From: Isoetes taiwanensis
Lineage: Eukaryota > Streptophyta > Lycopodiopsida > Isoetales > Isoetaceae
Direction: 5' to 3'
DNA length: 64,000 nt
Assembly (NCBI GenBank): GCA_021234155.1
Contig: JAJEKV010000032.1
Coordinates: 13,532,283-13,596,282 of the forward strand
Under the pieces are notes generated by a model. That model saw only the letters and a program-made list of their open reading frames with translations, did not search any database and had not been told where the DNA came from. Each line of letters begins with the position of its first letter. Position 1 is the stretch's first letter. This document shows positions 21,478 through 33,489 of the stretch, in pieces. The position numbers and the translations under genes are program-made.

Positions 21478-24120
21478 TCATCAAATAAAAGCATCTACAA
21501 CTGGTTCTTGTAGAAATAACCTGATATCTACATTTCTAGACGTTGTTCGAATATTCCAATGCAACAAAAGACCTATAATATGTGAAAGAAATGCAAAAAG
21601 CTACAAATGGAAGGATTTTTATTCTGTACTGGTTGTTTTCCTTATGTATATTCTTCAAGCAAAGCAAAACCCTTTAAAACGTCAATCAACATTGTCCTTT
21701 ATTTTCTACAAAAATGCCAAATACAAGCACATGTGATGCCCATCGAAAGTGGGCAGTTACCCAACATGAGATTTTAGTGGCTCTGCAAAAAACATTCCAG
21801 TTTCATTTTCAAGAACATACAAATTTATTTAAGTCTTTACTTTGTTTATATTTCGCACATTCCAACAATATTTCATCTATGTAGGGTACAAATGTTGCTC
21901 TATCCTAGAAAAATAATCTTGTTGATTTGCGATACTACCTTCTTAAGGCTTTCGTTGACACAAGAATATTAGCTCAGCCATATATAATGTTCTTGGCAAG
22001 TCTATGCTTCATTCTCTTTTCCATTACCTTCATTAACTGTAACTAACCATACCCACACACCTTGTATTTGATTGGTTGAATATCATACAACTGTGGTACG
22101 TTTAAGAGGACACAACATCTTCTACAAGGGCTTAACCTCTTCCTTTTCATCTTTGCTTATTCCAATTATGGTGATCGTCTAAGTCTTTAAGTGCAATCTT
22201 TGCTGGGATTCACCTCTTCTACTCATTACGCATTCCATAATCCTTCTTTTTCTCCCCACCCCACACCTCACCCTACCCCAAGCTTGCCTTACTACTAGTT
22301 TTTTCTATTTTCTTCTTTTCTGGTGATAGAGGAGAGCATTATTTTTTTCTTTTTTCCTTCTTTTCTGGCAATAGAAGTTGTAGTTTGATTTATTTTTTCT
22401 TTTGACCCACCTTCAACTTTGACTTTTTCTAGGCTTCCTCGTCATCCATCCCAAAAAAATTTCCACAGTAGCAGGAAACGAACCTCACACCCATAGAATT
22501 GAACCCACCAATTAAAGCCCCCCCAAGCCCCCGTTTTTTCTTTTATGAACCCTGTTAAAAGCCAACCAATCCTATTTCCTCTCTAAATCCCAGTTTCTAG
22601 ACATCCATCTTCATCTTCCATACCCTAGTAGCACAATAGATTTTCGTGACTCAATCAACCTCTCCACATTTACAATAAATGTATATTATGGCCCCTTCAT
22701 ATCCAACACAACACCTTGTCAACCTTTCGCTTCAAGTCCAACAATATTTAATGCTAATAACTCTTCTAAGTGGCCCATCATTATACTGCGCCCAAATAAA
22801 AGGATCTCATCTAGACTAAATCTAGATTGGCACTTTAACGTCTTCTAGCTCAGGTTTTCTGAACTTCTATTTTGTCTCCTTCCAACGACCCAAGAAGTAG
22901 AACAGTTGAACACGTTCGTCGCATGCCAAACCTTGACTTCAAAAGCTTAATAGTTCTTTTCGTATACCTAAACTGTGCAACATACCTAACTAAACTATGC
23001 TATTATGGCTGTCGCAAACATATATTCAAATTTCACTCCTCAGATGTTATTTTACTTCTAAATTTCCTTAAGGTCTTAGGTTAAGCAGAACTAACAAACC
23101 CAGAGCTGGGACACCTTCTCCAATCTGTTTGAAATCCACTTAAAAATCTGTTCGTCTAGACATTTGCAATGTTTCTACATCAGCCTCAATGCCAAGAACA
23201 CATTTGCAATGACGTATATCCACATGCATTATACTCATCAAAATGCAAGCTTTCTGTGAGCATAAGGGATGAATGGTTAATATGCATGTATATGTGATTA
23301 TTCATGCATGTATAAGCATGTATAAGGGAAAGGTATGTGGCCTTTCTTTTGGAAGGGAAAGCTCACCTTTTCGGAGAGGAATGGTGACACCTGTCACTTC
23401 TTTATTGGATGAGACGATTGGATTGGGCCCAACGGTCCTTTAAGTTCTTTTGTAAAAGCGGCATGCTCAATTTTCACTTCAAATTGTGTTATTACAAATC
23501 TCTAGAAAGACATGCATACCTACACATGCTCATCAACATCAACACACATCACACTTAAACACCATAGTATTTTCCCGTGTATAATTGACAAGTTCTTTAC
23601 AACTACCACATGAAACTCAAATTAATGTATGGTCTCTCTACTTATTCAAATTATAATGCGCAGTCTCTTTGCGGCCACCTCAGGCACAAGTTTACTAGTA
23701 TATATAGTCTAGAAAATGACAACTTCGATGGTTCAAACATCAGAGCAAATATCAAAACAAGAAAAAGAGGGGGAAAAACTGCGAAGTCAAAGAAAAGCTC
23801 CTCTATATTATATAGATATAATTTTAACATCCACAGTTCACACATACCACAAAGGGCCATGGCACAGAGAGATAGCTTGACACATGTATTGGGCTGAAGC
23901 GAACAATAGTTAATCAGCACTCTCTATCTCTACTTAGAGTTTCACTTGGAAAAGTTATAAGAAAGTGAGGAACTATGACACTTGACACATCTATGGAGCA
24001 AACGATGCTTAATCACCACTCTCTATCTCTACTTACAAATCTTCCATAACACACCAAAATAACATCTTCCATACCACACCAAAACAAAAACTTTCCGAAT
24101 ATATAGTTTTAAACTTGGCC
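21478..24120 (+). repeat. Repeat H, copy 1, right part
   Basis: It is collinear with 37207-37447, 37968-38446, 39225-40254 and 44789-45470, interrupted there by younger insertions. I recognise no transposase in it. Landmarks are GATGCCCATC near 21737, TACTCATTACGCATTCC near 22217, GTAGCACAATAGATTTTCG near 22631 and a Helitron-like CTAG end at 23695-23698. It is best described as an old non-autonomous mobile element or tandem repeat unit of about 2.2 kb. Confidence 0.75.
23660..23698 (+). mobile_element. Degenerate Helitron-like 3' end inside repeat H
   Basis: GGCACAAGTTTACTAGTA is shared, with small changes, by 27590-27606 and 45124-45144. It resembles the end of the Helitron at 11634-11648 (GGGCACACGTTTACTAGT). 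The upstream stem (GCGGCCACCTCAGG) no longer pairs well. It suggests that part of H came from a Helitron. Confidence 0.5.
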
Positions 24121-24667
24121 ATTAGGGTTTTTTTGAGATTAAAAAAGGGCCTTCAAAACATGCCAACTAAGCCAAATGAAGATAAATGAACTACCAATCA
24201 GAAATCAGAGCCTGACAGGTCCAGTCAGCAAAACTATTGTAACTAACTCACTGGATCACATTTTCTAGCATAACTGTTGATAGAAAAGTCCAAATGATCT
24301 CTCGTTTAGTGCAATAGATAGATCTCATTGAGAGCTTTCCAATCTTAGGTGCTTTGCACATATTTTAGCCACTTATGATTGTCAAAACTCCAAAAAATAT
24401 GGTTTTTACCATTTTTTACTATCTTACGGGGCTAAAAGATATGCAAACCACCTAAGGTTGGAAAGATCTCAATGAGATCTATCTATTGCACCAAACAAAA
24501 GCTCATTTGGACTTTTCTATCAACACTTATGCTAGAAAATGTGATCCAGTGAGTTAGTTATAACTGTTTTGCTGACTGGATTACAAGTTCTGTTTTCTGA
24601 TTGGTAGTTCATATAGCTTAGTCAGCATTCTTAGAAGGCCCTTTTATGATCTCAAAAAATCCCTAAT
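24121..24667. mobile_element. Foldback / long-TIR MITE, 547 bp
   Basis: The left end ATTAGGGTTTTTTTGAGAT and following GGGCCTTC mirror the right end GAAGGCCC...ATCTCAAAAAATCCCTAAT. The arms stay complementary for over 200 bases each (for example GTAACTAACTCACTGGATCAC against GTGATCCAGTGAGTTAGTTA), with a short unpaired centre near 24390-24420. There is no coding capacity. Target duplication is unclear. The transcript would fold into a long hairpin. Confidence 0.85.
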
Positions 24668-26860
24668 GCTGGTTTCAAGATATTGTTTATTTCTCCATTC
24701 AAAGCCGTAGATTTGTTGCATTCCAGGAAGGGAACTCTTTGGAATAAGCAATCATTGCCTTCTCATAGCTCATGATATAATCAAGGGATTTCTCTTCCTA
24801 ATGCATTCATGGGCCTTCTAAGTCATTCAGTTTTTCATCTGTTAATTACTTCTCATAGAGCATGGTAAATGTCTAGCCATATTATCTCGAATATTTATCA
24901 TTGGTTTCTATCCCATGCAATATGGTGGCGTGCAATGACTGCTGCATGTACTCAGTAGCGGTGATGGTAATCACATTTGTCACTATTTCCAAAAGAAAAG
25001 CATTACTAATCCTTATTCTAAGTGATGTTTGGTTCTTACTGGATTATGGTATGGATTTTAATTTAAGGTTATGTGTCTCATATGGAAACCCCATTTCAAT
25101 CTGCAGTTTACAACATTTAAATGTGAATCCATTGCTGCGGAAGTGTCATGGTGTGTCATGGTCACATGTTTTAGCACATACTCCATGTCCCTCTTCATCT
25201 AGGCATGGGCAGAAGTACACATTGTTTTAACCATATTGCCTATGACCCTTAATCCTATCATAGTGCCAACAAGAAATGGTCAGTTCAACATAGCAGACAT
25301 GACATTTGACTGGCCTCTTTTTTCGGGCAGGTTTTCAGACATCTGAGTGGCCTCTTTTTTCAGGCTGTAAAGAGGATCCTTCAATTGGTTGAAACTGGCA
25401 ATCATATCAAGCCCTTTGTTATGTTATTTGGAAGAGCATATGTCAAGCTCATGCATTATCAACATATGATGAAGCTAAGTTGCGGATGTGGAAAGACGGG
25501 CATAAAGGCGTGGATTCATCAATACATTCTGAATTGTTATGCAATGCGTTGCGATTTGGCTTAGCGGTCGGCGAGGTAGGTGAGATTATGTCGAAGGGCT
25601 ACTCACACATTGTAGGCATAATATAGCTATAACAATTCAAGGTTAGAAAAGGTATGGTAGGTGCCTATGTTGCATTTGAGTTTTTTCAATAGAGGGATGA
25701 GATGTCTCAAAAGGAGCTCTAAAGAAGTAATTTGAAGCGTTCTTTCGTCTACATGCATTTGGAACAAGAACAGGTTGGCATGAGTTGGCATGAGTCTGGA
25801 GTGCTTAGAGCTAAGAAATCAACTCTCTTTTTGTGCTAAATGCACGTTACTGCAGTCATAGAATTTGTATACTATAGAATTCATGTGGCATTCTACGTAC
25901 TTGCTTTCCAAATATTATTTATGCCACCCCAACATATGGTATTTGAAATTCTTTTTCATTTATGTGATATTTCTTGTGTTGCGGCGCTCCATATTATCCA
26001 ATGTATTACTCATTACATTGCAGAGAAATCTGATATTTTGTCATGTGTTCTAGAATTAATATGACCAACATATTTAGTCATGGCCAATGGGATGATCCAT
26101 TGGTAGTTAAATACACCATGAAGATGAACTTGAAATAATATTGCATCTATTACATCATGCTATAATTCCTCTAAATTTTGCTCTAAGTGAAATAATTAAT
26201 ATCAAATGCAAAGTCTATATGTATTTCTCAGCGAATTCATTATTGCAATTCAGTTAAGAAATGTTATGAGTGGATTCCTTATTGCAACTCAATTTAGAAG
26301 CATTATGATCCCTACATCAATGACACATCCTTTTACTTGTCCAAAAGCAATACTTTTAGAACACAAAAAAAAAAAAGTGTGGCGTCCTCTATGAATGCCA
26401 TGTTACAACAAGTGAGTTGTCTTGGTAAGTTAACATTACAGGATCTACTTATGTTCTCGAATGATACTAATAAGTTCCTACATTTTTTTCCTTCCCTAAA
26501 AACAACTATGCTATAGTTTGTCATCACCGACTCCTTCTTTCCTCCCCTCCCATGCACCACCCACCTCTTTCTCCAAGCCTGCTCTATTGCTAATTTAAAA
26601 TTATGAGGGCTTATATGAGGGGTCTTTTAAAAAAAAAAGCGTATATGGGGTTTTTTTTCTAAACTTGTGCACGCAGATGGCGTAAAACATTTGCATTCAC
26701 TCTGTTTATTGACCTGGATGAGTTATTCGAACTATACTCTCTTTTTTGTTCACTGATGGTTGATGATGTGTATCAGGTATACACCATGGTCTGCAAAAAC
26801 TCACTATTAAAAGCTAGCTATCGAGATCTTTGATATCTCACTGTAGAGGCATGCACATGA
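24668..26860. other. Unassigned stretch
   Basis: I found no recognisable gene. A plus-strand open segment at 25360-25560 (KRILQLVETGNHIKPFVMLF, then CGCGKTGIKAW) is coding-like but unidentified. TGGCCTCTTTTTTC is doubled near 25310 and 25350. Pieces around 26540-26600 resemble the C/T-rich part of repeat H. Confidence 0.35.
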
Positions 26861-26865
26861 GATTA

Positions 26866-27057
26866 TTTCCTTTGTGTTGATGCATATGAGATTATTTCCT
26901 TTGTGTTGATGGTTTGAACGTTGCATGCAAAATTCTTTTCAAACGTTTGGCTCGGTTCCTTTTTGTTGCATGGAAAATTCTTTTCAAACATTTGACTCGG
27001 TTCCTTTCTGTTGCATGGAAAATTCTTTTCAGATGTTTGGCTTAGTTCCTTTCTGTT
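26866..27057 (+). repeat. Tandem repeats: 30-bp x2 and ~54-bp x3
   Basis: ATGAGATTATTTCCTTTGTG with the following TTGATG occurs twice (26868-26910). Then a ~54-bp unit, TTGCATGGAAAATTCTTTTC plus a TTTGGCTCGGTTCCTTT block, is repeated three times with minor changes. The unit length is divisible by three, which makes a spurious repetitive minus-strand frame. Confidence 0.85.
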
Positions 27058-27109
27058 TAGCAATGTATAATTTATAGTGCATCTTTACTTATCCGTTTCA
27101 AAGTATTGT

Positions 27110-27847
27110 TCATTTATACATTTGCAATGTTTCTACTTCAGCCTCAATGCCAAAACACATCTGCAATGACGTATATCCACATGCATTATACCCATCAAAG
27201 TTTGCATCTTGAACAATGCAAGCTTTCTATGAGCATAAGGGATAAATGGTTAAATATGTGATTATTCATGCATGTATAAGGGAAAATTTGGTAGCCTTCT
27301 TTCCAGATGGGAAAGCTGGTTGAAGACGTTTGGAAGACGTTTGGATTAGGCCAGCCGTCCTTTAGGTTCTTTTGTAAAAGAGGCATGCTCAATTTTCATT
27401 TCACTTCAAGTTGTGTTATTACAAATCTTTAGAAAATATGCATACCTACACATGCACATCAACGCGCATCACAGTTAAACACCATAGGATTTCCCCTCAC
27501 AAGTCCTTTACAACTACTACATGAAACTCAAATTAATGTATTCTAATTTGCGACAAACGGGGCCAAATCGAGGCACATGTTTACTAGTAGCACAAGTTTA
27601 CTAGTATATATTAGGCTAGAAAATGATAGATATAATTTTAACGTCCATAGTCTACACAGACCACAACACCACAACAGGCCATGGGGCAGAGAGATAGATA
27701 GATCTGACACTTGACACATCTATTGGGCTGGGGCAAACAATGGTTAAACACCACTCTCTATCTCTACTTAGAGATTCACTTGGAAAAGTTACGAGAAAGT
27801 GAGGAACTATGACACTTGACACATGTATTGAGCAAACAATTACAAAT
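27110..27847 (+). repeat. Repeat H, copy 3, with two stacked CTAG ends
   Basis: It matches 40180-40254 plus 44789-45480 of copy 2 and 23150-24020 of copy 1. At 27580-27606 two Helitron-like ends follow one another (TTTACTAGT, then CACAAGTTTACTAGT), 17 bases apart. Confidence 0.8.
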
Positions 27848-28336
27848 TCATTTGGAAAAGTTATGAGAAAGTGAGGAAACAACCCACTCTTCAAGCTCCC
27901 CATTATCTACCATATCTTTCAATCTGCAAAGAAGCTGCTCGCTAAGCAGGGAGCTTCTGCAGAGGGGACAGGTAGTATGGCTATGGCGGAGCCACGAATC
28001 GATACAATCCCTGTGAAATGCATGCCTGCAGTGCGGCATTCGCCTAACCATGTCTTCATCCTGCATGCAATTCAAACACACAGTGCACTCCTGCTCCAAA
28101 TTTAGGCCCAAATCAGCGTCTCTGAACCGCATGGCCGGAAGCGATTTTTGCAGCTCTTGAATTATAGATTGAAGGGCGCTGTCCGGCTCCAAATCAGAGC
28201 ATACTATCTCCGGCTCAGGGATTTTTCGGACACCCACATATCTGGCGATCTCATCTATCTTATCCATAATCGCCGTAAGCAGCACCATAATCTTCGCCAA
28301 ATTTCTTGGCAGATCTGTATGGAAGATCAACGCCAT
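27848..28336 (-). CDS. RING-H2 E3 ubiquitin ligase-like protein, copy 1
   Basis: The minus-strand frame encodes 162 residues from MALIFHTDLP to SLSHNFSK. A complete RING-H2 finger has ligands C84, C87, C103, H105, H108, C111, C123 and C126 (C-x2-C-x15-C-x-H-x2-H-x2-C-x11-C-x2-C), with the tryptophan of the E2-binding groove in DSWLRH. This is the size and layout of small RHA2/ATL-like ligases. The N-terminal LPRNLAKIMVLLTAIMDKI is amphipathic to hydrophobic but is not a clear membrane anchor. I chose this ATG because it is conserved in all three copies; an upstream frame extension through an A/G-rich tract is not. The gene sits inside repeat H. Its frame is intact and differs from the 52.7-kb copy mostly by conservative changes. 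Confidence 0.85.
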   Translation of the reverse strand: MALIFHTDLPRNLAKIMVLLTAIMDKIDEIARYVGVRKIPEPEIVCSDLEPDSALQSIIQELQKSLPAMRFRDADLGLNLEQECTVCLNCMQDEDMVRRMPHCRHAFHRDCIDSWLRHSHTTCPLCRSSLLSEQLLCRLKDMVDNGELEEWVVSSLSHNFSK

Positions 28337-28560
28337 TGCTCCGCCCGATCCTGCAGGGACCGATCTCCAAGTTTTATCTCCGCTTCTTTTTTTTTTTTTT
28401 CCCTCTTTTGGGTGACGTTTCTCGTCGTCATCAAATAAAAAAAAAGTTCCGTGATTTGATTTTCTTCCACACATGCTTTTTCTGACCCTTGTCCATAAAA
28501 AAACCCACAATGATCTCAATGGAAGTTTCTCCAGTCTTTCAATGGATGTTTTGTTCTTAG
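28337..28560. other. 5' flank of RING-H2 copy 1
   Basis: Minus-strand leader with a long A-rich/G-rich tract (T-run at 28388-28402). Beyond about 28400 it no longer matches the flank of the 52.7-kb copy. Confidence 0.4.
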
Positions 28561-29340
28561 AAAAACATTCTATTCTATCTATATTCTATTTTATTCTAGA
28601 TGTCCTCGAAAATTGTTATCCTCCCCAGAAATCACCAAAAACGCATTAGAAATGGCAAAAATTGTCTGCCCTCTAAATCAATGGCTATCAGGCGAAATAG
28701 AATCACATCCATCTTCAACTTCCATAACATGATCCATAAAATGGACCCTAGTAGCACAATAGATTTTCTTGACTCAATCAGCCTATCCACAATTACAATA
28801 AATGTATATTATGGCCCCTTCCTGTATAACACAACACCTTCTCAATCTTTCGCTTCTTCAAGTCCAATATTTAATGCTAATAAAGTCTCTTCTAAGTGGC
28901 CCATCATAATATTTCGCCCAAATAAAAGGATCTCATCTAGACTAAAATCTAGATTGGCACTTTAACGTCTTTTAGGTCAGGCGTTCTGGACTTCTATCTT
29001 GTCTCCTTCCAACGACCCAAGGCGTAGAACAGTGGAATACGTTCGTCGCATTTGCCAAACCTTGACTTGAAAAGCTTAATAGTTCTTTTCGTATATGTAA
29101 ACTGTGCAACATACCTAACTAAACTGTGTTACTATGGCTGTCACAATAGATTTTTTGCAACATATATTCAGAATTCACTGCTCAAATGCTATTTTACTTC
29201 CAAATTGCCTCAAGATCTCAGATTAAGCAGAACCAGCAAACCCAGAGCTAGGACACCTTAAGAGCCCCCAATCTGTTTGAAATCCACTTAAAAAGTACCA
29301 GCAGATAACTCTAGCAAACCATAGGTAAGAAAACCTAAGC
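28560..29340 (+). repeat. Repeat H block downstream of RING copy 1
   Basis: It matches 22600-23150, 39600-40190 and 53530-54240 (GTAGCACAATAGATTTTC, GGCACTTTAACGTCTTTTAG, TCTGTTTGAAATCCACTT). The same block lies both before and after the RING gene in copy 2, which shows that H units are arranged in tandem. Confidence 0.8.
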
Positions 29341-29586
29341 ATAAATGCCCGCATCGCCACAAAAAGAGAGAATGGTCCATGAAGACCAAAGCATTACAGT
29401 TTTTTTGGAATCAATTAAGGACCGAAACTTGATGCCACGTCAAAAAGCTCGCGGCCAATGGGGAGCCGAGCTTGTATAGAGTTTTTTTTACCGAGCCTTG
29501 GTTTCGCCATTCCAGGCGTCAGCTGCACGTAAGTTCGGTAATATCTGTGCCTCTAGCTTTGGGAGTCAGATTACACACAAGTAATT
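29341..29586. other. Intergenic
   Basis: No feature supported. Confidence 0.3.
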
Positions 29587-30590
29587 ATGACCGTTAGCTC
29601 CCCCCTCAATTCCCGCCCAGGTGTTTTCTTCAACAGAGTTTGCGCGAAGTTCGATTGCCCGTGCCAAGGGAACTTCGATTTGCTCGGGAATAGCTTCGAC
29701 CTGCGCCAAAGGGAGCTTCCATCGCAGAATAGCTTCCATCAAGGTAAAATCACCGAGCCTTTCCTAGTATTTCGATTCGGCTCTACATTCTGATTTGAAT
29801 TTTGTGACTCTAGATGGCTGCAAGCTCTATCACAGTCGAAAATGAATTTGAAAGCTTCGTGGTGTCAACTGGGAGATTTGTTACACTCCAACCCGGAATG
29901 AGAGGTGAATGGCGAGTCAAAAGATGCAGGAGAAATGATGCTTCTGCACATTGGAAGGCTTTGGCGTTCGGTTTTCGATCATGCAAAGAGATATTTGTAC
30001 AAGTAAGGCATGTATACACACAGATAGCGATGAACTTTCCCATGGTTAGAAGCAAATTGTGAGTATGTATTTCTATGCAATCCATATCTAAATTAGTTCA
30101 GTTACTTATCCAGTTCATTCCTATTCTCTCAGGTTTTTGTATATCTGATGTGGAGAACACAGTCTCTTCACACTCGATAAGTAGTGTATTCCATTGCTTT
30201 CACCAAGATATGGGCTCCTTGTTGTTCGAAGGTAGCACACCAATGCAGCTCAGAGAAAGGGGTATATGGTTCTGGAGGTATGAATACTCTCCACGAAGCT
30301 CCAAGCTTATTGAGCTTCCATTGCCCAGCCTGTCCGAGCTATACTGCAGGCCTCTGGATGCTACTTCTGTCTTACTAGCACGGAGTAAGTTGTCGCAGAA
30401 AATGTTCACGGCATTGAAGGAGAAGGGAGAAGTCTGTGGGCATGTGAAGATAAATTTAGGAATTGATCTATTCATTGCCTTATTCAAGAAATCCACGCCC
30501 AAGAGATCCGGCCCGGCAATCCTAGTTGGAGACAAGCTGAGAGAGATGCAGTCAGGGAGACGGACAAGCATGGAAATAAGCGGAAGCTGA
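29587..30590 (+). other. Candidate upstream exons of unknown gene
   Basis: Two open plus-strand frames (29814-30062 and 30075-30590) precede the histone-like frame. The first ends its plausible part at CAA|GTAAGG (30002), a good donor. An acceptor-like TTCTCTCAG ends at 30132. The second frame includes MQLRERGIWFWRYEYS and KKSTPKRSGPA just before the H3-like region. I recognise no domain, and phases do not join cleanly across the suggested splice sites. Either this is a broken gene or the exon borders are different from these. Confidence 0.35.
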
Positions 30591-30976
30591 AGGAAGGGGA
30601 GCCCAATATTAGGTATTTTGGCCTTGAGAAGGTAAAGGGTGCTCCTCCTGGCATCCAAGCTTTATGGGAGATTAAGTACTGGCAGGCACGCACACAGCCT
30701 CTGATTCCCAAGCTTGCCTTTGCTAGAATGGTGAGGTACGAGATGCAGGCCATCATTGAGAGGAGAAAGGAATCAATGAAGAAGAGAAGGGAGAGAGCAC
30801 CAGATTATGTTCCGATGGTGGAGAAGGAGGTGAACAGAATCCAAGCAGAGGCCTTCGATATACTAGAAGAGGCAGCAGAGGCTCATTTAGTTAGCCTCTT
30901 CGAGGGCAGTGTCCACTGTTGTCTGCACAGAGGACATGTTACTGTGCAGGACAAGGACTATGCCTTAGCTAGATAG
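30467..30976 (+). CDS. Divergent histone H3-fold protein (CENH3-like features)
   Basis: The frame reads PPGIQALWEIKYWQARTQPL, IPKLAFARMVRYEMQ, then about 25 extra residues rich in E/K/R, then IQAEAFDILEEAAEAHLVSL, FEGSVHCCLH, VTVQDKDYALAR and a stop. Each block aligns with H3: PGTVALREIRRYQKST, LLIRKLPFQRLVREIA, alpha-2 with the QEA-EAYLV pattern, LFED..LCAIH, RVT...KD..LAR. IQAEAFDILEEAAE and QDKDYALAR are closer to centromeric H3 (WQAEALVALQEAAE, KDWELAR) than to canonical H3. The insert lies at loop 1, the loop that is also longer in CENH3, but is far bigger here. The stop TAG replaces the expected next arginine, and the following codons (FRG, then stop) look like the usual tail end. The true start is unresolved: no in-frame ATG precedes 30728, so an upstream exon is likely. 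It could be a functional variant, a testis/sperm-type variant, or a decaying copy. Confidence 0.72.
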   Translation, partial: SIHCLIQEIHAQEIRPGNPSWRQAERDAVRETDKHGNKRKLKEGEPNIRYFGLEKVKGAPPGIQALWEIKYWQARTQPLIPKLAFARMVRYEMQAIIERRKESMKKRRERAPDYVPMVEKEVNRIQAEAFDILEEAAEAHLVSLFEGSVHCCLHRGHVTVQDKDYALAR

Positions 30977-31150
30977 TTTCGTGGATGACTCCCTTAGGAG
31001 CCTTTTGTAACCCTACTTCGGATATTAATATATGGGTGTTCTAAATTATTGTCTCTCTTTATGCTTATATTTTAGTTATTGTTTAAATATGTGTTGAGGT
31101 TTTGTATTTATTTGCTCTTCTATTTATCGAGGTTGTGTATATATTGACTA
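30977..31150 (+). other. 3' flank of the H3-like frame
   Basis: An AT-rich tail with AATATATGGG and TTTATGC runs, plausible as a 3' untranslated region. No poly(A) tract is present, so there is no sign of retroposition. Confidence 0.3.
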
Positions 31151-31154
31151 TTGT

Positions 31155-31345
31155 TGACCGTGGCCACGTTGCGAAAATGACTATTTCTCATTTTGTGGGA
31201 CGATCTGTCACGCACCATCGCCACGGTGCGAAATTAACAGTTCCTAACTTTCTGGAGGGGGCAATTTGGCACCGTGACTACGGTGCGAAAAAAACGGTTC
31301 CACAAGCTGTGTGGGAGTCATTTTTGCACCGTGGATACGTTCAGT
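31155..31345. repeat. ~57-bp tandem repeat with hairpin core
   Basis: Four diverged units near 31159, 31213, 31270 and 31327 each hold GCACCGTNNNNACGGTGCGAAA or a near match, a short palindrome with a 4-base loop. Spacing is 54-57 bases. Confidence 0.75.
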
Positions 31346-31499
31346 CATTTTACTCATGCAATGTGCCGGGGTGCTTATTTCGCACCTTGGCAATTGCAAC
31401 TTATATGCAGAAGAGAATGTTTTTCTGAATTTAGAATCTACATATAAGCACAATTTCATTATAATGGAAAAAAATTTAGTAAACTGGAATTTTTTATTG

Positions 31500-31735
31500 T
31501 AGACCTTATGCAGGGGCATGTACAGTACCCCTGGATCATACATATGTTGTGTACACCATGAAATATTTAGAAAACATATTTACTCGGTATCATACACCTT
31601 CTGCATGTGTTAGGTACACGGGTAGGACACCCATGTATCATACATATATTTTTTAAGATACATGAATAGATTTATAGACCTTTTGCAGGTGTATGATATA
31701 CGTGAGTAGTACACATGTGTCATACATATGTTTGT
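31500..31735 (+). repeat. ~87-bp tandem repeat, three diverged units
   Basis: Units begin near 31504, 31589 and 31678 with ACCTTNTGCAGGTGTA or a close form and end in ATCATACATATG or GTCATACATATG. Divergence is high, so the array is old. Confidence 0.65.
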
Positions 31736-31935
31736 AGCATACAAGCCTCAACCAGTCTTACATCCTTCTTTGGCAACTGAATAAATGCACCTACTACTTC
31801 ACCAATGTTATCTGCACCCCAATGTATGATTGGAAGTTCAATAGATGGCACCACAGATTTCGTGACCTCTATTGCTACATTCAATGAATCAACATCCTTG
31901 CCATGAAGGGTGGCTCTCTTTACCCCAAATGGCAT
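31720..31935 (-). pseudogene. Plant transposase C-terminal fragment (En/Spm-like)
   Basis: On the minus strand VKRATLHGKDVDSLNVAIEV, then LPIIHWGADNIGEVVGAFIQ and LPKKDV, resembles the C-terminal region of plant Ptta/En/Spm proteins, where a beta-strand pattern and LP are followed by a VGDAVG.xIxWP block. The frame runs upstream into the minisatellite and has no other domain. Recognition rests on one block only. Confidence 0.4.
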
Positions 31936-31959
31936 GTATAATTGCCCTCGTTGGCGCTC

Positions 31960-33045
<1,086 letters not shown>

Positions 33046-33480
33046 GATGCATATAGAAAGACTTACCTGGGTATGGTGGTCACCATTTTGGTGAAAAAAC
33101 TATTGACGACTGGAGTATATGGATCTTGTAAGAATATTGCAACGCCTCAAAAAGAAGCGCCCAAAAAACCGTGTGCAAATAGCTAATGTACCTGAAAATA
33201 AATGACTGCAAGAAGCCGCCTAGAAGTGCCGATTGGTAAGGAACCATCGAAGACCCTGCATCCTCCTATAGAAGGATCTATACAAGCGCCTAAAGAAATG
33301 ATATGTTGAGCAGCAACAACAAATTTGGGATTTCAAATTTTGAATTTCAAATTTGGGCGGACGGAGGGGTTTCAAATTTGGGTGGGCAGAGGGGTTTCAT
33401 ATTTGGGTGGACATTTTTAAATTTACGCCCATCTTCCATGAGCTTCGCCATACCCACCCGCCATACTTGTTCCTAACAGC
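33046..33480. other. Spacer with a 29-bp triplicate
   Basis: TTTCAAATTTGGGYGG with a following GCAGAGGGG or near match is repeated three times at about 33335-33412. No gene seen. Confidence 0.5.
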
Positions 33481-33489
33481 CATATTTGT

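Noticed and set aside
26863-27063. Repetitive minus-strand protein (KEPSQTFEKNF repeats)
   Set aside because: The frame exists only because the 54-bp tandem unit is a multiple of three. There is no start context and no homologue that I know.
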